Source: a virus. Taken from it: DNA of 39,690 bases. The stretch's first letter is position 1. Every line of letters begins with the position of its first letter. The stretch covers positions 1-39,690 of IMG/VR virus record IMGVR_UViG_3300047320_000186, one strand, 5' to 3'. The notes below the pieces were generated by a model that did no database searches, had not been told where the DNA came from, and was given only the letters and a program-made list of their open reading frames with translations. A program made the position numbers and the translations under genes. Shown piece after piece: positions 7,777 through 17,397 of the stretch.

Positions 7777-9174
7777 ATGCCTAGTTGGAACAAAGTTTTA
7801 CATGTTCGACCGACGATCAATCGGTTATATTATTACTATAAGCACACTGGGACATCGGAACTGTTAGCCGTATCCGAAAACAAGTTGCAGAAGGTTTCAG
7901 GTGGTTCGTTAACTCCCGTCACAGGAATGCTCACAAGCAACACGGCGAAGTTTCTTTCGTATAAGAATCGTTCTATCCAAGATGCCATTCTGATTGCAGA
8001 TGGGGGAAAATTGAAAGCCTACACGGGTGGTACAGTGAGCGAAGTGACTCCACATGTTCCTTATGACAATCCAGAAGGAACACCAAAGGAATCCACGGAT
8101 CCTGGCTTGAATGATTTACTCACCCTCTCGAATTTTCGAACGATGGCGATTAAAAAAGACCGGATCTTTGCGGCAGCTCACCCGACGATTAAAAACCGAG
8201 TGAGCTTTTGCTATTTTGACCCATACTTAGGGTATGCGGTCTATGATTACTGGCCAGCAATTTACTTTTTCGATGTCGGAACCGATGAAAACGACGAGAT
8301 TGTCGAGCTTAAAGTCTTTCGAAATGCGTTAATCATCCTTTGTAAACGGAGCGCATGGGCGTTAAAAGGCGATGGAGCGACCCTTGCTGACTATGAACTA
8401 ATTAAAATAAATGTACCAAAAGGTTGTATCTCCCCTGGCAGTGTCCAAGAGGTGGGAAACAACCTTTTTTATTTAGCAGAGGACCATGTGTACTCCATCT
8501 TTGCCACCGAGCAAGATTACATTTCAGCGCAGATTATGAGCGCACCCGTTCAACCGATTTTAAAAGGGATAGGGCTCACAGACAAAGCACAAGCGAGCTC
8601 TATTTTCCATGACAATAAATACTATCTCTCTTTCCCAAGTGGTTTAACGCTTGTTTATGATATTACACTCGAATGCTGGACGAAGTATACCAAAATTAAA
8701 GCGACTTCTTATGTCGCGATTGACAATGAGTTGTATTTTAGCGCAAGAGATGGCTACATTTACCGATTTGATGAAAACAAATTCAGTGACGATGGGACCC
8801 CGATTTCCTTTGTGATGAAAACCAAAATTCTAGATTTCGATTTGCCTGTCCAAGTCAAGAAAATTCGTCGAATGTGGTTAATTCAAAAGCAATTCGGCGG
8901 ATATGCTTCCACTCTCAGTGGTCGTATTAATGTGGACCAATTAACTTTTATTGAATTGTCCGAACTAGGTGTAGATTTAACTAAAGGTATGGGAGCCATT
9001 GGCGGCAAAAGTATCTGGGGTGAAGCGAAGTGGGGGTCGTCTGACACAGTGCAACATGAAGTGAAATTACAAAAAAAAGGAAAATCCCTACAAGTGGAAA
9101 TCAGTAACAACAATGTGGATGAACCAATGTCGGTATATGGAATCGTTATCGAATACCAGGTGAAAAAACCATAA
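7777..9174 (+). CDS. Tail nozzle protein, main part (split gene)
   Basis: 465 aa, with its own AAGGCGGTGA ribosome site; an in-frame stop lies at 7753-7755. The protein is almost all beta strand with repeated blade-like units (TINRLYYYYKHTGTSELLAV, later TLVYDITLECWTKYTKI, DGYIYRFDE), as in the propeller nozzle proteins of short-tailed phages, and ends with a beta domain. It lacks the usual N-terminal clamp (GLN..., RPGYE), which is present at 4026-4200 instead. It forms the tube below the adaptor and carries the spikes. Whether the two pieces reassemble is unknown. Confidence 0.7.
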   Translation: MPSWNKVLHVRPTINRLYYYYKHTGTSELLAVSENKLQKVSGGSLTPVTGMLTSNTAKFLSYKNRSIQDAILIADGGKLKAYTGGTVSEVTPHVPYDNPEGTPKESTDPGLNDLLTLSNFRTMAIKKDRIFAAAHPTIKNRVSFCYFDPYLGYAVYDYWPAIYFFDVGTDENDEIVELKVFRNALIILCKRSAWALKGDGATLADYELIKINVPKGCISPGSVQEVGNNLFYLAEDHVYSIFATEQDYISAQIMSAPVQPILKGIGLTDKAQASSIFHDNKYYLSFPSGLTLVYDITLECWTKYTKIKATSYVAIDNELYFSARDGYIYRFDENKFSDDGTPISFVMKTKILDFDLPVQVKKIRRMWLIQKQFGGYASTLSGRINVDQLTFIELSELGVDLTKGMGAIGGKSIWGEAKWGSSDTVQHEVKLQKKGKSLQVEISNNNVDEPMSVYGIVIEYQVKKP

Positions 9175-9186
9175 GGCGGTGAAGGT

Positions 9187-10209
9187 ATGCAACGGAAATA
9201 TGATTTTAAGAATGGAACAGTAATGGATGCGGAACAAGTCGATGCCGAATTTAATCAACTCATTGGCGGAATCAACACCTTAGAAAGTGCGGATGCTGCC
9301 ATTAAAGCGGCGGCACAAATGACGAAACTCACCAATGATACAGGTGGAGTCAAACTATCTACGAAAACAACGGCAGACGATATTCTTCAGATCATTCTAG
9401 CGGCTGGAAAAGGGATGCACACATTTTATGCGGTAGGTGGTTCTAAAAACCTTCCGCCAACCAATATTTCTATTCGTGGAATAGCTCACTTTACAGACAG
9501 CGGAATCGGCTGGGTGTATGCAACGGATTACAGAAACAATATTTTTACAAACTACTATGATACAAATAGCTGGAAAGGGTGGGAACAACTTTTAAAGTCA
9601 GGCGCAAACGCAGTAGCCACCTCTTTAAATGGGATGACATTACCAGGGACGTATTGGGTGAATGCTTCTACCACTGATGCACCTACCACCCATTTTGGAA
9701 TTCTAAAAACAGACAATACAGACAAAGACAGTTTGTATTTAGCTCAAACGTTTATAGATATGCAATGGGGCGACCATTACGAACGTTTTAGGTATAGCGG
9801 AGTATGGCAGCCATGGAAAAAGGTCGTTTATGCAGAAAATGACCAAGAAGCATTGTGGGACGGTGGAGCAAATGACGGTTGGTATATGATGGACAACCAA
9901 ACCGTCACACCTTTTAAAAAATTATCCCAATGCCGGAATGGATGGGTATTAGTGTGGAGTGACTATGATACATCACCAGCACAAACGAACAACTTTGATT
10001 TTAGTTACTCCTACATTCCAAAAGGAACTCTGTTCAAAGATGGAAGCCAACACTTATTTACTGTCCCCAATTTTTTATCAGCTACTACTTCAGGCGTTAT
10101 TGTGAAAAAACTTATGCTTTATGATAACAAAATTGTAGGGCACGCCGACAACGCTAACAGCGCGACTCAAACGAATGATGTTGTATTGCGGTTAGTCCTA
10201 GAATGGTAA
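9187..10209 (+). CDS. Tail fibre / second receptor-binding protein
   Basis: 340 aa, GGCGGTGAAG ribosome site 7 nt upstream. The N-terminus (YDFKNGTVMDAEQVDAEFNQ and an alanine-rich helix) is a typical virion-anchoring region. The middle contains two units like the pyocin-knob fold (GIGWVYATDYRNN...WKGWEQLL, about residues 100-138, and a second ending FRYSGVWQPWKKVVYAEND, about 175-220), each closing with W-x-x-W. The C-terminus (about 250-340) looks like a beta-sandwich binding domain. It probably acts alongside the spike in adsorption. Confidence 0.7.
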   Translation: MQRKYDFKNGTVMDAEQVDAEFNQLIGGINTLESADAAIKAAAQMTKLTNDTGGVKLSTKTTADDILQIILAAGKGMHTFYAVGGSKNLPPTNISIRGIAHFTDSGIGWVYATDYRNNIFTNYYDTNSWKGWEQLLKSGANAVATSLNGMTLPGTYWVNASTTDAPTTHFGILKTDNTDKDSLYLAQTFIDMQWGDHYERFRYSGVWQPWKKVVYAENDQEALWDGGANDGWYMMDNQTVTPFKKLSQCRNGWVLVWSDYDTSPAQTNNFDFSYSYIPKGTLFKDGSQHLFTVPNFLSATTSGVIVKKLMLYDNKIVGHADNANSATQTNDVVLRLVLEW

Positions 10210-10222
10210 GGAGGGGTTAAAT

Positions 10223-11077
10223 ATGGCTTTTAACTACAATTATAAACCGATGGATTATAAAACAGCCCAAGGGCAAGTAGCCGGGCAAGTAGATCCACTC
10301 TTTAACCGTGCCATCCAAGGGGTGAATCAACAAAAATACCAATCCGACGTACAAGCTGGGCAAGTATCGGCGGCTCGTGGATTAGGTCACAGCGGGTTAG
10401 CGGCTGACCAACTCAACAAGATTGCCATCGCAGCTCAAGGGCAAGTCGGGGACTTAAACGCCCAGCGAGCGACACAGATTGCTCAACAAGCGAATGATTT
10501 AGTGTGGCGGGATAAAGAGTTTGGTTTGCAGGACCGAGCACAAAAGTATAACGAGTATAACAGCGACCGAGGTTTTAACTACCAGGCAGGTCGAGACAAA
10601 ATCGGAGATCAACGTTACAACACAGAATGGAATTACAATGTAGGTCGAGATAAGATTTCAGACCAACGCTATACAGCCGAAACCAACTACAGCCATGGAC
10701 GAGACAAAATCGATGATGCGTGGCGGCAGAAAGAATGGTCGCAAATGTCCCCAGCCGAAAAAGCAAGAATGGCGCTCCAATACTCCTACTCAAAAAAGGC
10801 TAGTGGAGGGGGAGGAGGTGGAGGTGGAGGACGTGGCAGAAGCGGAAGTAGAAGCAGTGGCAGAAGTTCCAGTTCATCCCGTTCAAACTCCCACTCAACC
10901 AAGTCGAACAAAAAGACAAATAGTTCAACTGCTCAATCAAATCTTGATACTTATTATTCAAGCCCGGCCGTTCAAGCGGGACAGAGAACAGGTTCTAAGT
11001 ACCTAAGAAATCCAGTAACTCCTGCGGATAATCCATATTTAAGCGCATGGGATAAAAAGAAAATGTTAGGTCTGTAA
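10223..11077 (+). CDS. Internal virion (ejection) protein with repeats
   Basis: 284 aa. N-terminal 100 residues are glutamine/alanine-rich helices. Residues about 105-175 hold 18-residue repeats built on GRDKI-x-DQRY. A run of nine glycines follows near residue 194, then a serine/arginine/lysine-rich disordered stretch. In this place, directly before a giant internal protein, such polar, repeat-bearing proteins are ejection proteins packaged inside the head and delivered with the DNA. This is inferred from order and composition only; no enzymatic motif is seen. Confidence 0.55.
   Translation: MAFNYNYKPMDYKTAQGQVAGQVDPLFNRAIQGVNQQKYQSDVQAGQVSAARGLGHSGLAADQLNKIAIAAQGQVGDLNAQRATQIAQQANDLVWRDKEFGLQDRAQKYNEYNSDRGFNYQAGRDKIGDQRYNTEWNYNVGRDKISDQRYTAETNYSHGRDKIDDAWRQKEWSQMSPAEKARMALQYSYSKKASGGGGGGGGGRGRSGSRSSGRSSSSSRSNSHSTKSNKKTNSSTAQSNLDTYYSSPAVQAGQRTGSKYLRNPVTPADNPYLSAWDKKKMLGL
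10589..10736 (+). repeat. In-frame 54-nt repeats in internal virion protein gene
   Basis: Units begin at 10589, 10643 and 10697 (residues 123, 141, 159), each starting with Gly-Arg-Asp-Lys-Ile; the third is partial, and a more degenerate unit precedes them. Period is 54 nt (18 aa), so copy number can change without a frameshift. Confidence 0.75.
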
Positions 11078-11089
11078 AGGAGTGGTCCA

Positions 11090-14000
11090 ATGCCAACACC
11101 TTATGAATTATGGCTAGCCGACAAGAAAAAACGGGAACAAGCCGAAAAGCAGGGGAAAATTAACTTCAAGGAGGCTTCTCAAGCCTCCCGTCCCCAATAC
11201 ACGTTACCTCAATACAAAGGCAGAAGTGAAAACAAGAAAATCACCTATCAATGGGAATCCGATTTACTGAAACCTATGAGAGGAATGGGAAGAAGTTATA
11301 ACGATAAATATTCTAATTGGGCAAAAAGCCAAGGGTTGAGCCGAACAGAAGCTGAAGAATATCGTCGTTCCCAAGATTTCGAGGAAGATCGTAAGCAAAC
11401 ATATAAATTAAATGATGATGGCACTCCTAACAATAGGCAAAATGTCCGTGCTGGACAGGGGGCAATGTTACAAAGTGAAGTAATGGATGGCATCTTTAAA
11501 AGTATGAATCAACGAGTTTCTAAGTCTTTTCAAGAAAGCAAAATGAAAGAAGCAGCAAAAGAAAATGCTGCCAAACAGAAAGAAGAAAAGACAGCGAAAA
11601 TAAAGGTAGCTAAAAAACAAAGAGAAGAAAATCCTACTATTTTAGACAACCTTAAAAATTTCCTGACAGGCAAAGATACAGACAAGGACGGACAACGAAA
11701 TGGACTCTTAGGTGCATTAGATCGTTTTGTCTTGCCGATTTCTCAAGGTGCCGATGAATTTTTAATGCCTGGCAACAATGAACGAATGGTACAAAACGAC
11801 ATTTTAAAACATGGGAAAGTGACAAATCCCGTAAACAAAGCAAGTTTAGTCGATAGGGGAACGGAAACAAAAGTCTTACACGGTGCAGGAACTTTGTTAG
11901 CGGCTCTTGCGCCTTATGGTGAAGCCTATAAAGCGGCTGATTACGGTTTTAATAAACTTCCTAAATTAGCCAATGCCGTGACGAATCCCTACACTCAAAG
12001 AGCCATTAAAGGGGCGGCGGCGGGGGGAATGGCAGAAGCGGGATTATCAGCAGAAAATGAATTAGCCAACTCAGAAGCCAATAGCATGAAAGACTATGCT
12101 ATTCGGACAGGCTTAGGGGTTGCTGGGGGAGCAATATTAGACCCCGCTTTATATGGAGTGGGTCAAGGGCTTAAAAAGGGTGTAGAGTCAACGGTTAATA
12201 ACACCATGACCAAGATACTGCCTGACAAAAAAGAAGCAGCTACACGGCTCTCTCAACTCATAAAAGAGTATCATTCAGAACAAGCACCACTCCCAGGCAA
12301 ACCAGATTTAAGAGGAGCGAAAGAGTTAATTCCAAGCGGCAACAGCATTACGGACCCGAATTTTGTACCATCATTGAAACCAAAGGCAAATACCGATCCG
12401 GTAGTTCCGAAAATAGGTAATCGACTGGAGAATATCCCACCGATTGAGGATTTATCACTAGCAGAACGCACTCAATTAGTAGAAGGGAATCGTCCAACAC
12501 CTGACTTTTCTACAGCTAAACCTGTGATTGAACCAGCTGATAATGTGAATGTTTATGGAGTGGAAGCGCCTAAAGGTGATTTAATGGATACAGCTCCACC
12601 CGAATACTGGCAAAAACGTTATGAGGATTTTACTAAATATGTTAAGGATAACGGCTACAATGAAAATAATCTAAATCATGAAGCCATTCAGGAATTATGG
12701 ACTCACTTCGCCAAAGCAGATGAACCACCGTTAAATACCGTTGTCGATTTAGCTTATAAAGGATATAAAGAACCGAAAGTGATCAACACGGCTGAAGTTT
12801 GGGATCAAATGGGCAATCGTCCTCCTGTTTCAAAAAACGCAAAGGATATTTTACTTGGGAATTCTAAAACCAAATCGAAATCATTACCACCTACGCCAGA
12901 GGTAAAACCAATACAAGAGCAGCCACAACCTAATTTGCTGGAAACATTAAAAAGTTTAGGGGTATCCGATAAACCTAATGAAATGCAAATGGGTAGCAAT
13001 ACGGATGTAATCAGTGCTGAACAGGTGATGAATAAAAAGAAAACGTCAGATATACCTCCTAGTAAGTCTAACGAACGTTCTTTTTATAACACGGTTCAAA
13101 ATCCTGAAAAGCTCTCTCCAGAATTAGAACAACGTTTAGCTGAATTTGACAAGTCTTATACCCCAATGTCTAATGAAGAAACGGTTAAATTCGCAAATAA
13201 ATACGTGAAGAAGGATATGGAAAAAGCCTATCAATTCGTGAAGAATGCGAAAAAGTTTGACCCTCGCCATGTGACGGTTGGACATCGTTTGATTGATGAA
13301 CTACAAAAGGCAGGGCAATATGATCGGGCACTGGATGTCGTGGAGCGATTAGCTGATCAAGGAACCAAAGCAGGGCAATCGATTCAGTCCTACTCCATCT
13401 ATAACCGATTATCGGCAGAGGGACAGTTATTACGAGCCCAACGTCGAGTGAATAAAATCAATGAGACAATCTTAGACCCGAACAAACAAGTCAAACTGAC
13501 TGAGCAAACCATTCAGGATATCACTCATTCAGCTGACAGCATTAAAAAGTTTACGGGGCAGGAAGAACAGGCAAACAATGTCATTAAAATTATGGACAGC
13601 ATCAAAAAAGGGAAAATAGCGACCGATGCCGAATTAGACATTGTCCGTTCTTTTGTATCTGATGCGAAAAAGTTTGTGGGAGACTTAGATCCTGCAGCTA
13701 AACCACCAAAAGTAAAGTCTGTGAAAGATGTCCGTACCCGTGATAAAGTGGTTAATTTCATGGATAAAAAAGAAGAATTGTCTCGACAAGAATTGAAAAA
13801 GATTTTTAGCCGTGCCAACTCCATGCCGGTAGATGCGTTTTATCACCTTAGTACGATTGGAGCCTCTAAGGTTGCAAAAGGAACCGTGAAACTTGCTGAC
13901 TTTACTGAAGAAATGGTGAAGGATTTCGGGGAAATAGTCCGTCCGTATGCCAAACAGATTTATAACAAAGCGGTCGAAACATTTAACCTGCAGTCGGAAT

Positions 14001-15958
14001 CTATGACCAGACAACGATTAAGTGAAGTCGAGAAAATCACAAACAAAGCCTTGAAGGATAAAAACCTTTCAACAGATGAAGCGGATTCTATCAGAGAGTT
14101 TGCTCGTCAAGTGGGGTTAATGTCTGGTGATGCTAAATTGGAATCGAGCATGGAGCTTCAAACAGTTCTACAAGCTTTAGAACGTCCTACATTTGGTCAG
14201 AAACTATCAGCAGCACAAACAATTGCTCAACTCTTAAACCCGAAAACCATTGTCCGGAATGCCATCGGGAATGAAATGTTCTACCGTGTCGAACAGATTA
14301 ATAAATTAGTAGCAACACCTGTAGACATTTTACGAAGCAAAATCACAGGTGGAGAGCGTACCATTACGTTCCGAACGCATAACCAAGGGCAGTATTGGCG
14401 AAATTGGTTAACAGGTGCAAAGGCAGGATGGAAAAGTGTTAATCCACTGGGTTTGCAAACGGCTTATGATTTAGGGCCTCAAGCATTTCGTTCTAAGTTC
14501 AATCCGTTAACCTATATGGAGAAGGCATTAGGAGCCACACTACGTTCGTTTGACCATGCGGGATATATGAGGGCTTATAACAAGACACTAGGTGAAATGG
14601 CAACTTTACGAGCGACGAACGAAGGGTTAAAAGGAACAGCGAAGAAAGAAGCCATTTCTCAATATATCCGTGAAGCCGATGCCAACATGATTCAACTAGC
14701 AGATCAATATGGGAAATATGCGACTTTTCAAGATAACACCGTGATTTCTAAGGCTTTAACCAAGGTGAAAAAGGGTATGAACAAGGTTTCTACACTTGGC
14801 GCTACCGAAGATTTTGGTTTGGGCGATTTAGTATTAAAGTATCCAAAAACTCCAGGGAACTTAGTCATGCGGGCATTGGAATATTCTCCTGCTGGAGTTG
14901 TTCGTTCAGCGAGCCTCCTAAAAAGCATGAGAGTCACCAAAAATCCAGCGGAAACGAGAGAATTTTGGTTATCATTGACTAGATCCATTACAGGAACTGG
15001 TGGATTTTCATTGTTAGGTTATGCACTAGCGGACAAAGGGATTTTGACATCTGCAGGAAATTCCGACTTTGAAGTGGCTTCTTTAGAACGGAATGCCGGG
15101 AAACAACCAAACAGTGTCAACGTTTCGGCATTAGGACGTTTTATTTCGAGTGGGTTTAATCTTGATAAAACAGGCACAAAAGAAGGAGATACCTTTATTT
15201 CCTATGACTGGGCACAACCGATTTCCATTGCGGTGGCTTTAGGAACGGGAGTCTCTCAATCTGTTAAGGAAAATGGAGAACTTAGTGCTACGGGAGCCAT
15301 GACGGGTGGATTCGATAGTGCAGCTAATACTGTCATTAATCAATCCGTTCTTAAAGGATTAAATGACTTCCTTGCGAATTACCCTGGCAGAACGATGTCT
15401 GATCGGGTAGGGGATGCAGCAAAGGGAATCGCAGGTTCGTTCATTCCGACGTTATCGAACCAAGCGAGGCAATTAGGTGACAATACAGCTAGAACCACCT
15501 ACAGTCCTGGTCTTCTTCCAGAAATCAAGAACAGAGCGATTAATCGAGTGCCTGGATTAGAAAAGTTACTTCCTCCTGCTTATGATACATTAGGAAATCA
15601 ACGAGAAACCTACCGGGATAAAGGAAATAACCTTTTCAATGTGTTGTTAAATCCAGCGTTTGTCAGCAAATATAACCCTTCGTCAGAAGCAAAATTCGTG
15701 TTAGATATGATTAATGAAACGGGCGATAAATCGTTAGCTCCAAGACTGGCACAAAAGAAATTAGATGGTAAACCATTAACAAGCAAACAGTATTCCGAAA
15801 TGCAACGGATCATGGGTGAAGAAGCACAAAGCGGATTATCGGAAGTGTATGCAAATGGCCCATCAGATCAAGAAGCCATTCGTAAAGCGATTGAAAAAGT
15901 ATTGCGAGAAGCAGGAAAGAAAGGGCGAGAAGCAATACGAGCAGAAAGAGGTGAGTAA
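11090..15958 (+). CDS. Giant internal virion / polyvalent-type protein
   Basis: 1622 aa, the largest gene, 12 nt after the previous stop. Residues 1-190 are charged helices. D196, D198, D200, G201 and N204 form a DxDxDGxxN calcium-loop-like motif. About 265-360 is alanine/glycine-rich and could be membrane-interacting. About 375-680 is proline-rich linker, 680-990 mostly helical, and the C-terminal 600 residues (segments AQLLNPKTIVRNAIGNEMFY, LEYSPAGVVRSASLL, GTGGFSLLGYALADKG) resemble the C-terminal regions of large phage/plasmid polyvalent proteins. In podoviruses a giant protein here is ejected to build the DNA conduit across the envelope. I see no clear transglycosylase or polymerase active site. 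Confidence 0.65.
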   Translation: MPTPYELWLADKKKREQAEKQGKINFKEASQASRPQYTLPQYKGRSENKKITYQWESDLLKPMRGMGRSYNDKYSNWAKSQGLSRTEAEEYRRSQDFEEDRKQTYKLNDDGTPNNRQNVRAGQGAMLQSEVMDGIFKSMNQRVSKSFQESKMKEAAKENAAKQKEEKTAKIKVAKKQREENPTILDNLKNFLTGKDTDKDGQRNGLLGALDRFVLPISQGADEFLMPGNNERMVQNDILKHGKVTNPVNKASLVDRGTETKVLHGAGTLLAALAPYGEAYKAADYGFNKLPKLANAVTNPYTQRAIKGAAAGGMAEAGLSAENELANSEANSMKDYAIRTGLGVAGGAILDPALYGVGQGLKKGVESTVNNTMTKILPDKKEAATRLSQLIKEYHSEQAPLPGKPDLRGAKELIPSGNSITDPNFVPSLKPKANTDPVVPKIGNRLENIPPIEDLSLAERTQLVEGNRPTPDFSTAKPVIEPADNVNVYGVEAPKGDLMDTAPPEYWQKRYEDFTKYVKDNGYNENNLNHEAIQELWTHFAKADEPPLNTVVDLAYKGYKEPKVINTAEVWDQMGNRPPVSKNAKDILLGNSKTKSKSLPPTPEVKPIQEQPQPNLLETLKSLGVSDKPNEMQMGSNTDVISAEQVMNKKKTSDIPPSKSNERSFYNTVQNPEKLSPELEQRLAEFDKSYTPMSNEETVKFANKYVKKDMEKAYQFVKNAKKFDPRHVTVGHRLIDELQKAGQYDRALDVVERLADQGTKAGQSIQSYSIYNRLSAEGQLLRAQRRVNKINETILDPNKQVKLTEQTIQDITHSADSIKKFTGQEEQANNVIKIMDSIKKGKIATDAELDIVRSFVSDAKKFVGDLDPAAKPPKVKSVKDVRTRDKVVNFMDKKEELSRQELKKIFSRANSMPVDAFYHLSTIGASKVAKGTVKLADFTEEMVKDFGEIVRPYAKQIYNKAVETFNLQSESMTRQRLSEVEKITNKALKDKNLSTDEADSIREFARQVGLMSGDAKLESSMELQTVLQALERPTFGQKLSAAQTIAQLLNPKTIVRNAIGNEMFYRVEQINKLVATPVDILRSKITGGERTITFRTHNQGQYWRNWLTGAKAGWKSVNPLGLQTAYDLGPQAFRSKFNPLTYMEKALGATLRSFDHAGYMRAYNKTLGEMATLRATNEGLKGTAKKEAISQYIREADANMIQLADQYGKYATFQDNTVISKALTKVKKGMNKVSTLGATEDFGLGDLVLKYPKTPGNLVMRALEYSPAGVVRSASLLKSMRVTKNPAETREFWLSLTRSITGTGGFSLLGYALADKGILTSAGNSDFEVASLERNAGKQPNSVNVSALGRFISSGFNLDKTGTKEGDTFISYDWAQPISIAVALGTGVSQSVKENGELSATGAMTGGFDSAANTVINQSVLKGLNDFLANYPGRTMSDRVGDAAKGIAGSFIPTLSNQARQLGDNTARTTYSPGLLPEIKNRAINRVPGLEKLLPPAYDTLGNQRETYRDKGNNLFNVLLNPAFVSKYNPSSEAKFVLDMINETGDKSLAPRLAQKKLDGKPLTSKQYSEMQRIMGEEAQSGLSEVYANGPSDQEAIRKAIEKVLREAGKKGREAIRAERGE

Positions 15959-16178
15959 ACTGTTATGGTTTATAGGCATCTTTGGAACAATCATCATTGT
16001 ATTAGCTTATCTCGGTATTTGGGTTGAAAAATCAAACCAACGAAGAGAAATAGACCCGGTATATGATGAAAAGGTTATAAGAAGAATGAGTAAAACAGAT
16101 CCGTATTATAAATTCCTTTTTAATCTGTTCGGGTGGGCATTGGCTTTGTTTGTGTTTTATTATTTTTATTTAGGGTAA
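15951..16178 (+). CDS. Small two-span membrane protein
   Basis: 75 aa, GTG start overlapping the end of the giant virion gene by 8 nt. Two hydrophobic spans (about residues 2-22, LLWFIGIFGTIIIVLAYLGI, and 55-75) flank a charged 30-residue loop. It sits just before the holin and could be an accessory lysis or tail-channel membrane protein. No family recognised. A longer reading upstream of the GTG would overlap the virion gene for 135 nt and is unlikely. Confidence 0.6.
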   Translation: MSKLLWFIGIFGTIIIVLAYLGIWVEKSNQRREIDPVYDEKVIRRMSKTDPYYKFLFNLFGWALALFVFYYFYLG

Positions 16179-16206
16179 GGGAGCTGAACATTCAGCTCTC
16201 TTTTTT
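16179..16206 (+). terminator. Intrinsic terminator before the lysis genes
   Basis: GAGCTGA (16181-16187) pairs with TCAGCTC (16192-16198) around ACAT, then CTCTTTTTTA. It separates virion genes from holin and endolysin, so lysis genes depend on read-through or another promoter. Confidence 0.85.
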
Positions 16207-16231
16207 ATGCTTACTTTTAAGGAGGTACGGG

Positions 16232-16633
16232 ATGAATTGGGAAATCTTTTATAAAACAGGAGCTACCATCACGGGGGCGTTGATAGGAATTGCTTATGGG
16301 GGGTGGAATCCATTGCTATCAATTTTAGCATCCTTTGTCATTGTTGATTATGCCACAGGAATTATGGCCGGATATGTAGAGGGAAAATTGAGTAGCAAAA
16401 TAGGGTTTAAGGCCATTCCAAAAAAAATCATGATCTTTATTTTAGTTGCTGTTGCTCATTTAATTGATTCAGCAGTCGGGGATAATCATTTATTTAGGGA
16501 TGCTACCATTTTCTTTTATCTATCCAATGAATTAATTTCAATATTAGAGAACGCCGGGCGAATGGGTGTGCCAGTGCCAAACCAATTAAAACAAGCGATT
16601 CAAATTTTAAAAAGCAAAGGAGAGGGTAAATAA
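16232..16633 (+). CDS. Holin, Cph1/TcdE (phage_holin_4) type
   Basis: 133 aa starting at the ATG after AAGGAGG. Three hydrophobic segments (about residues 9-24, 27-47 and 68-87), with VDYATGIMAGY and the segment after it (KIGFKAIPKKI) typical of this holin family, and a charged C-terminus. Holins make timed lesions in the cytoplasmic membrane to release the endolysin. The stop overlaps the amidase start by one base (TAATG), which couples the two. Confidence 0.88.
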   Translation: MNWEIFYKTGATITGALIGIAYGGWNPLLSILASFVIVDYATGIMAGYVEGKLSSKIGFKAIPKKIMIFILVAVAHLIDSAVGDNHLFRDATIFFYLSNELISILENAGRMGVPVPNQLKQAIQILKSKGEGK

Positions 16634-17313
16634 TGAAAATATTCTTAGATGCAGGGCATGGCGGTAAAGACTCTGGAGCTGTCGGTATGGGGCTAAAAGA
16701 GAAAGACTTAACTTTATCCATTGTGAAAAAAATCGGCAAGCTATTGGGCGAATACGAGGATGTTAAAGTACTTTACACTCGGACAGATGACCGTTTTCTC
16801 GAACTAGCCGAAAGAGCAGAGTTAGCTAACAAAGCGAAAGCGGATTTCTTTTGTTCCGTCCACATCAATGCGACCCCTTCCGGGACAGGCTTTGAAACCT
16901 ATGTTTACAATGAAGCTAGTTCAAAATCGGTCGCTTACCAAAACGTCATTCATCCAGAAATTTATAAACAACTTGGGAAAGTAAAGGATCGCGGCAAAAA
17001 ACGGGCAAATTATGCGGTCCTTCGCCATTCGAACATGCCAGCTATTCTCACGGAGAATTTATTTATCGATAATGCAGCGGATAATCAATTACTCAAGCAA
17101 GATTCATTTATCGATAAAGTCGCTCAAGGGCATGTAAATGGATTCGAGAAAGCCTTTGGGCTGAAGAAGAAGCCAGAACCAAAAGTGGAAGTTAAACCAG
17201 TATCAAACACCATTTACCGAGTACAAGTCGGAGCTTATTCTTCCAAAGAAAATGCAGAAGCTCTAGTCTCTGATTTAAAGAAAAAAGGTTACAATCCCAT
17301 AATTGCGGATTAG
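16633..17313 (+). CDS. N-acetylmuramoyl-L-alanine amidase endolysin
   Basis: 226 aa. Residues 1-175 are an Amidase_3 zinc hydrolase: H9 in DAGHGG, E23, H77 in SVHINA as metal ligands and E141 in LTENLF as catalytic residue. It cuts the amide bond between muramic acid and the stem peptide. A linker rich in Pro/Lys/Glu leads to a C-terminal SPOR-type wall-binding segment (YRVQVGAYSSKENAEALV) that contains only one ~35-residue repeat, where full SPOR domains have two. No signal peptide, so it depends on the holin. Coupled to the holin by TAATG. Confidence 0.92.
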   Translation: MKIFLDAGHGGKDSGAVGMGLKEKDLTLSIVKKIGKLLGEYEDVKVLYTRTDDRFLELAERAELANKAKADFFCSVHINATPSGTGFETYVYNEASSKSVAYQNVIHPEIYKQLGKVKDRGKKRANYAVLRHSNMPAILTENLFIDNAADNQLLKQDSFIDKVAQGHVNGFEKAFGLKKKPEPKVEVKPVSNTIYRVQVGAYSSKENAEALVSDLKKKGYNPIIAD

Positions 17314-17397
17314 TCCAGGCATTTTCTCTGTCCCATACGCATACGCTAGAAGCAAGCGTCGCTTTAGCAGCGGCTCCTAGCGAATTAACTACCCCCG

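Noticed and set aside
4253-10209. Diversity-generating retroelement acting on the spike or fibre
   Set aside because: No reverse transcriptase gene and no template/variable repeat pair anywhere in the closed genome.
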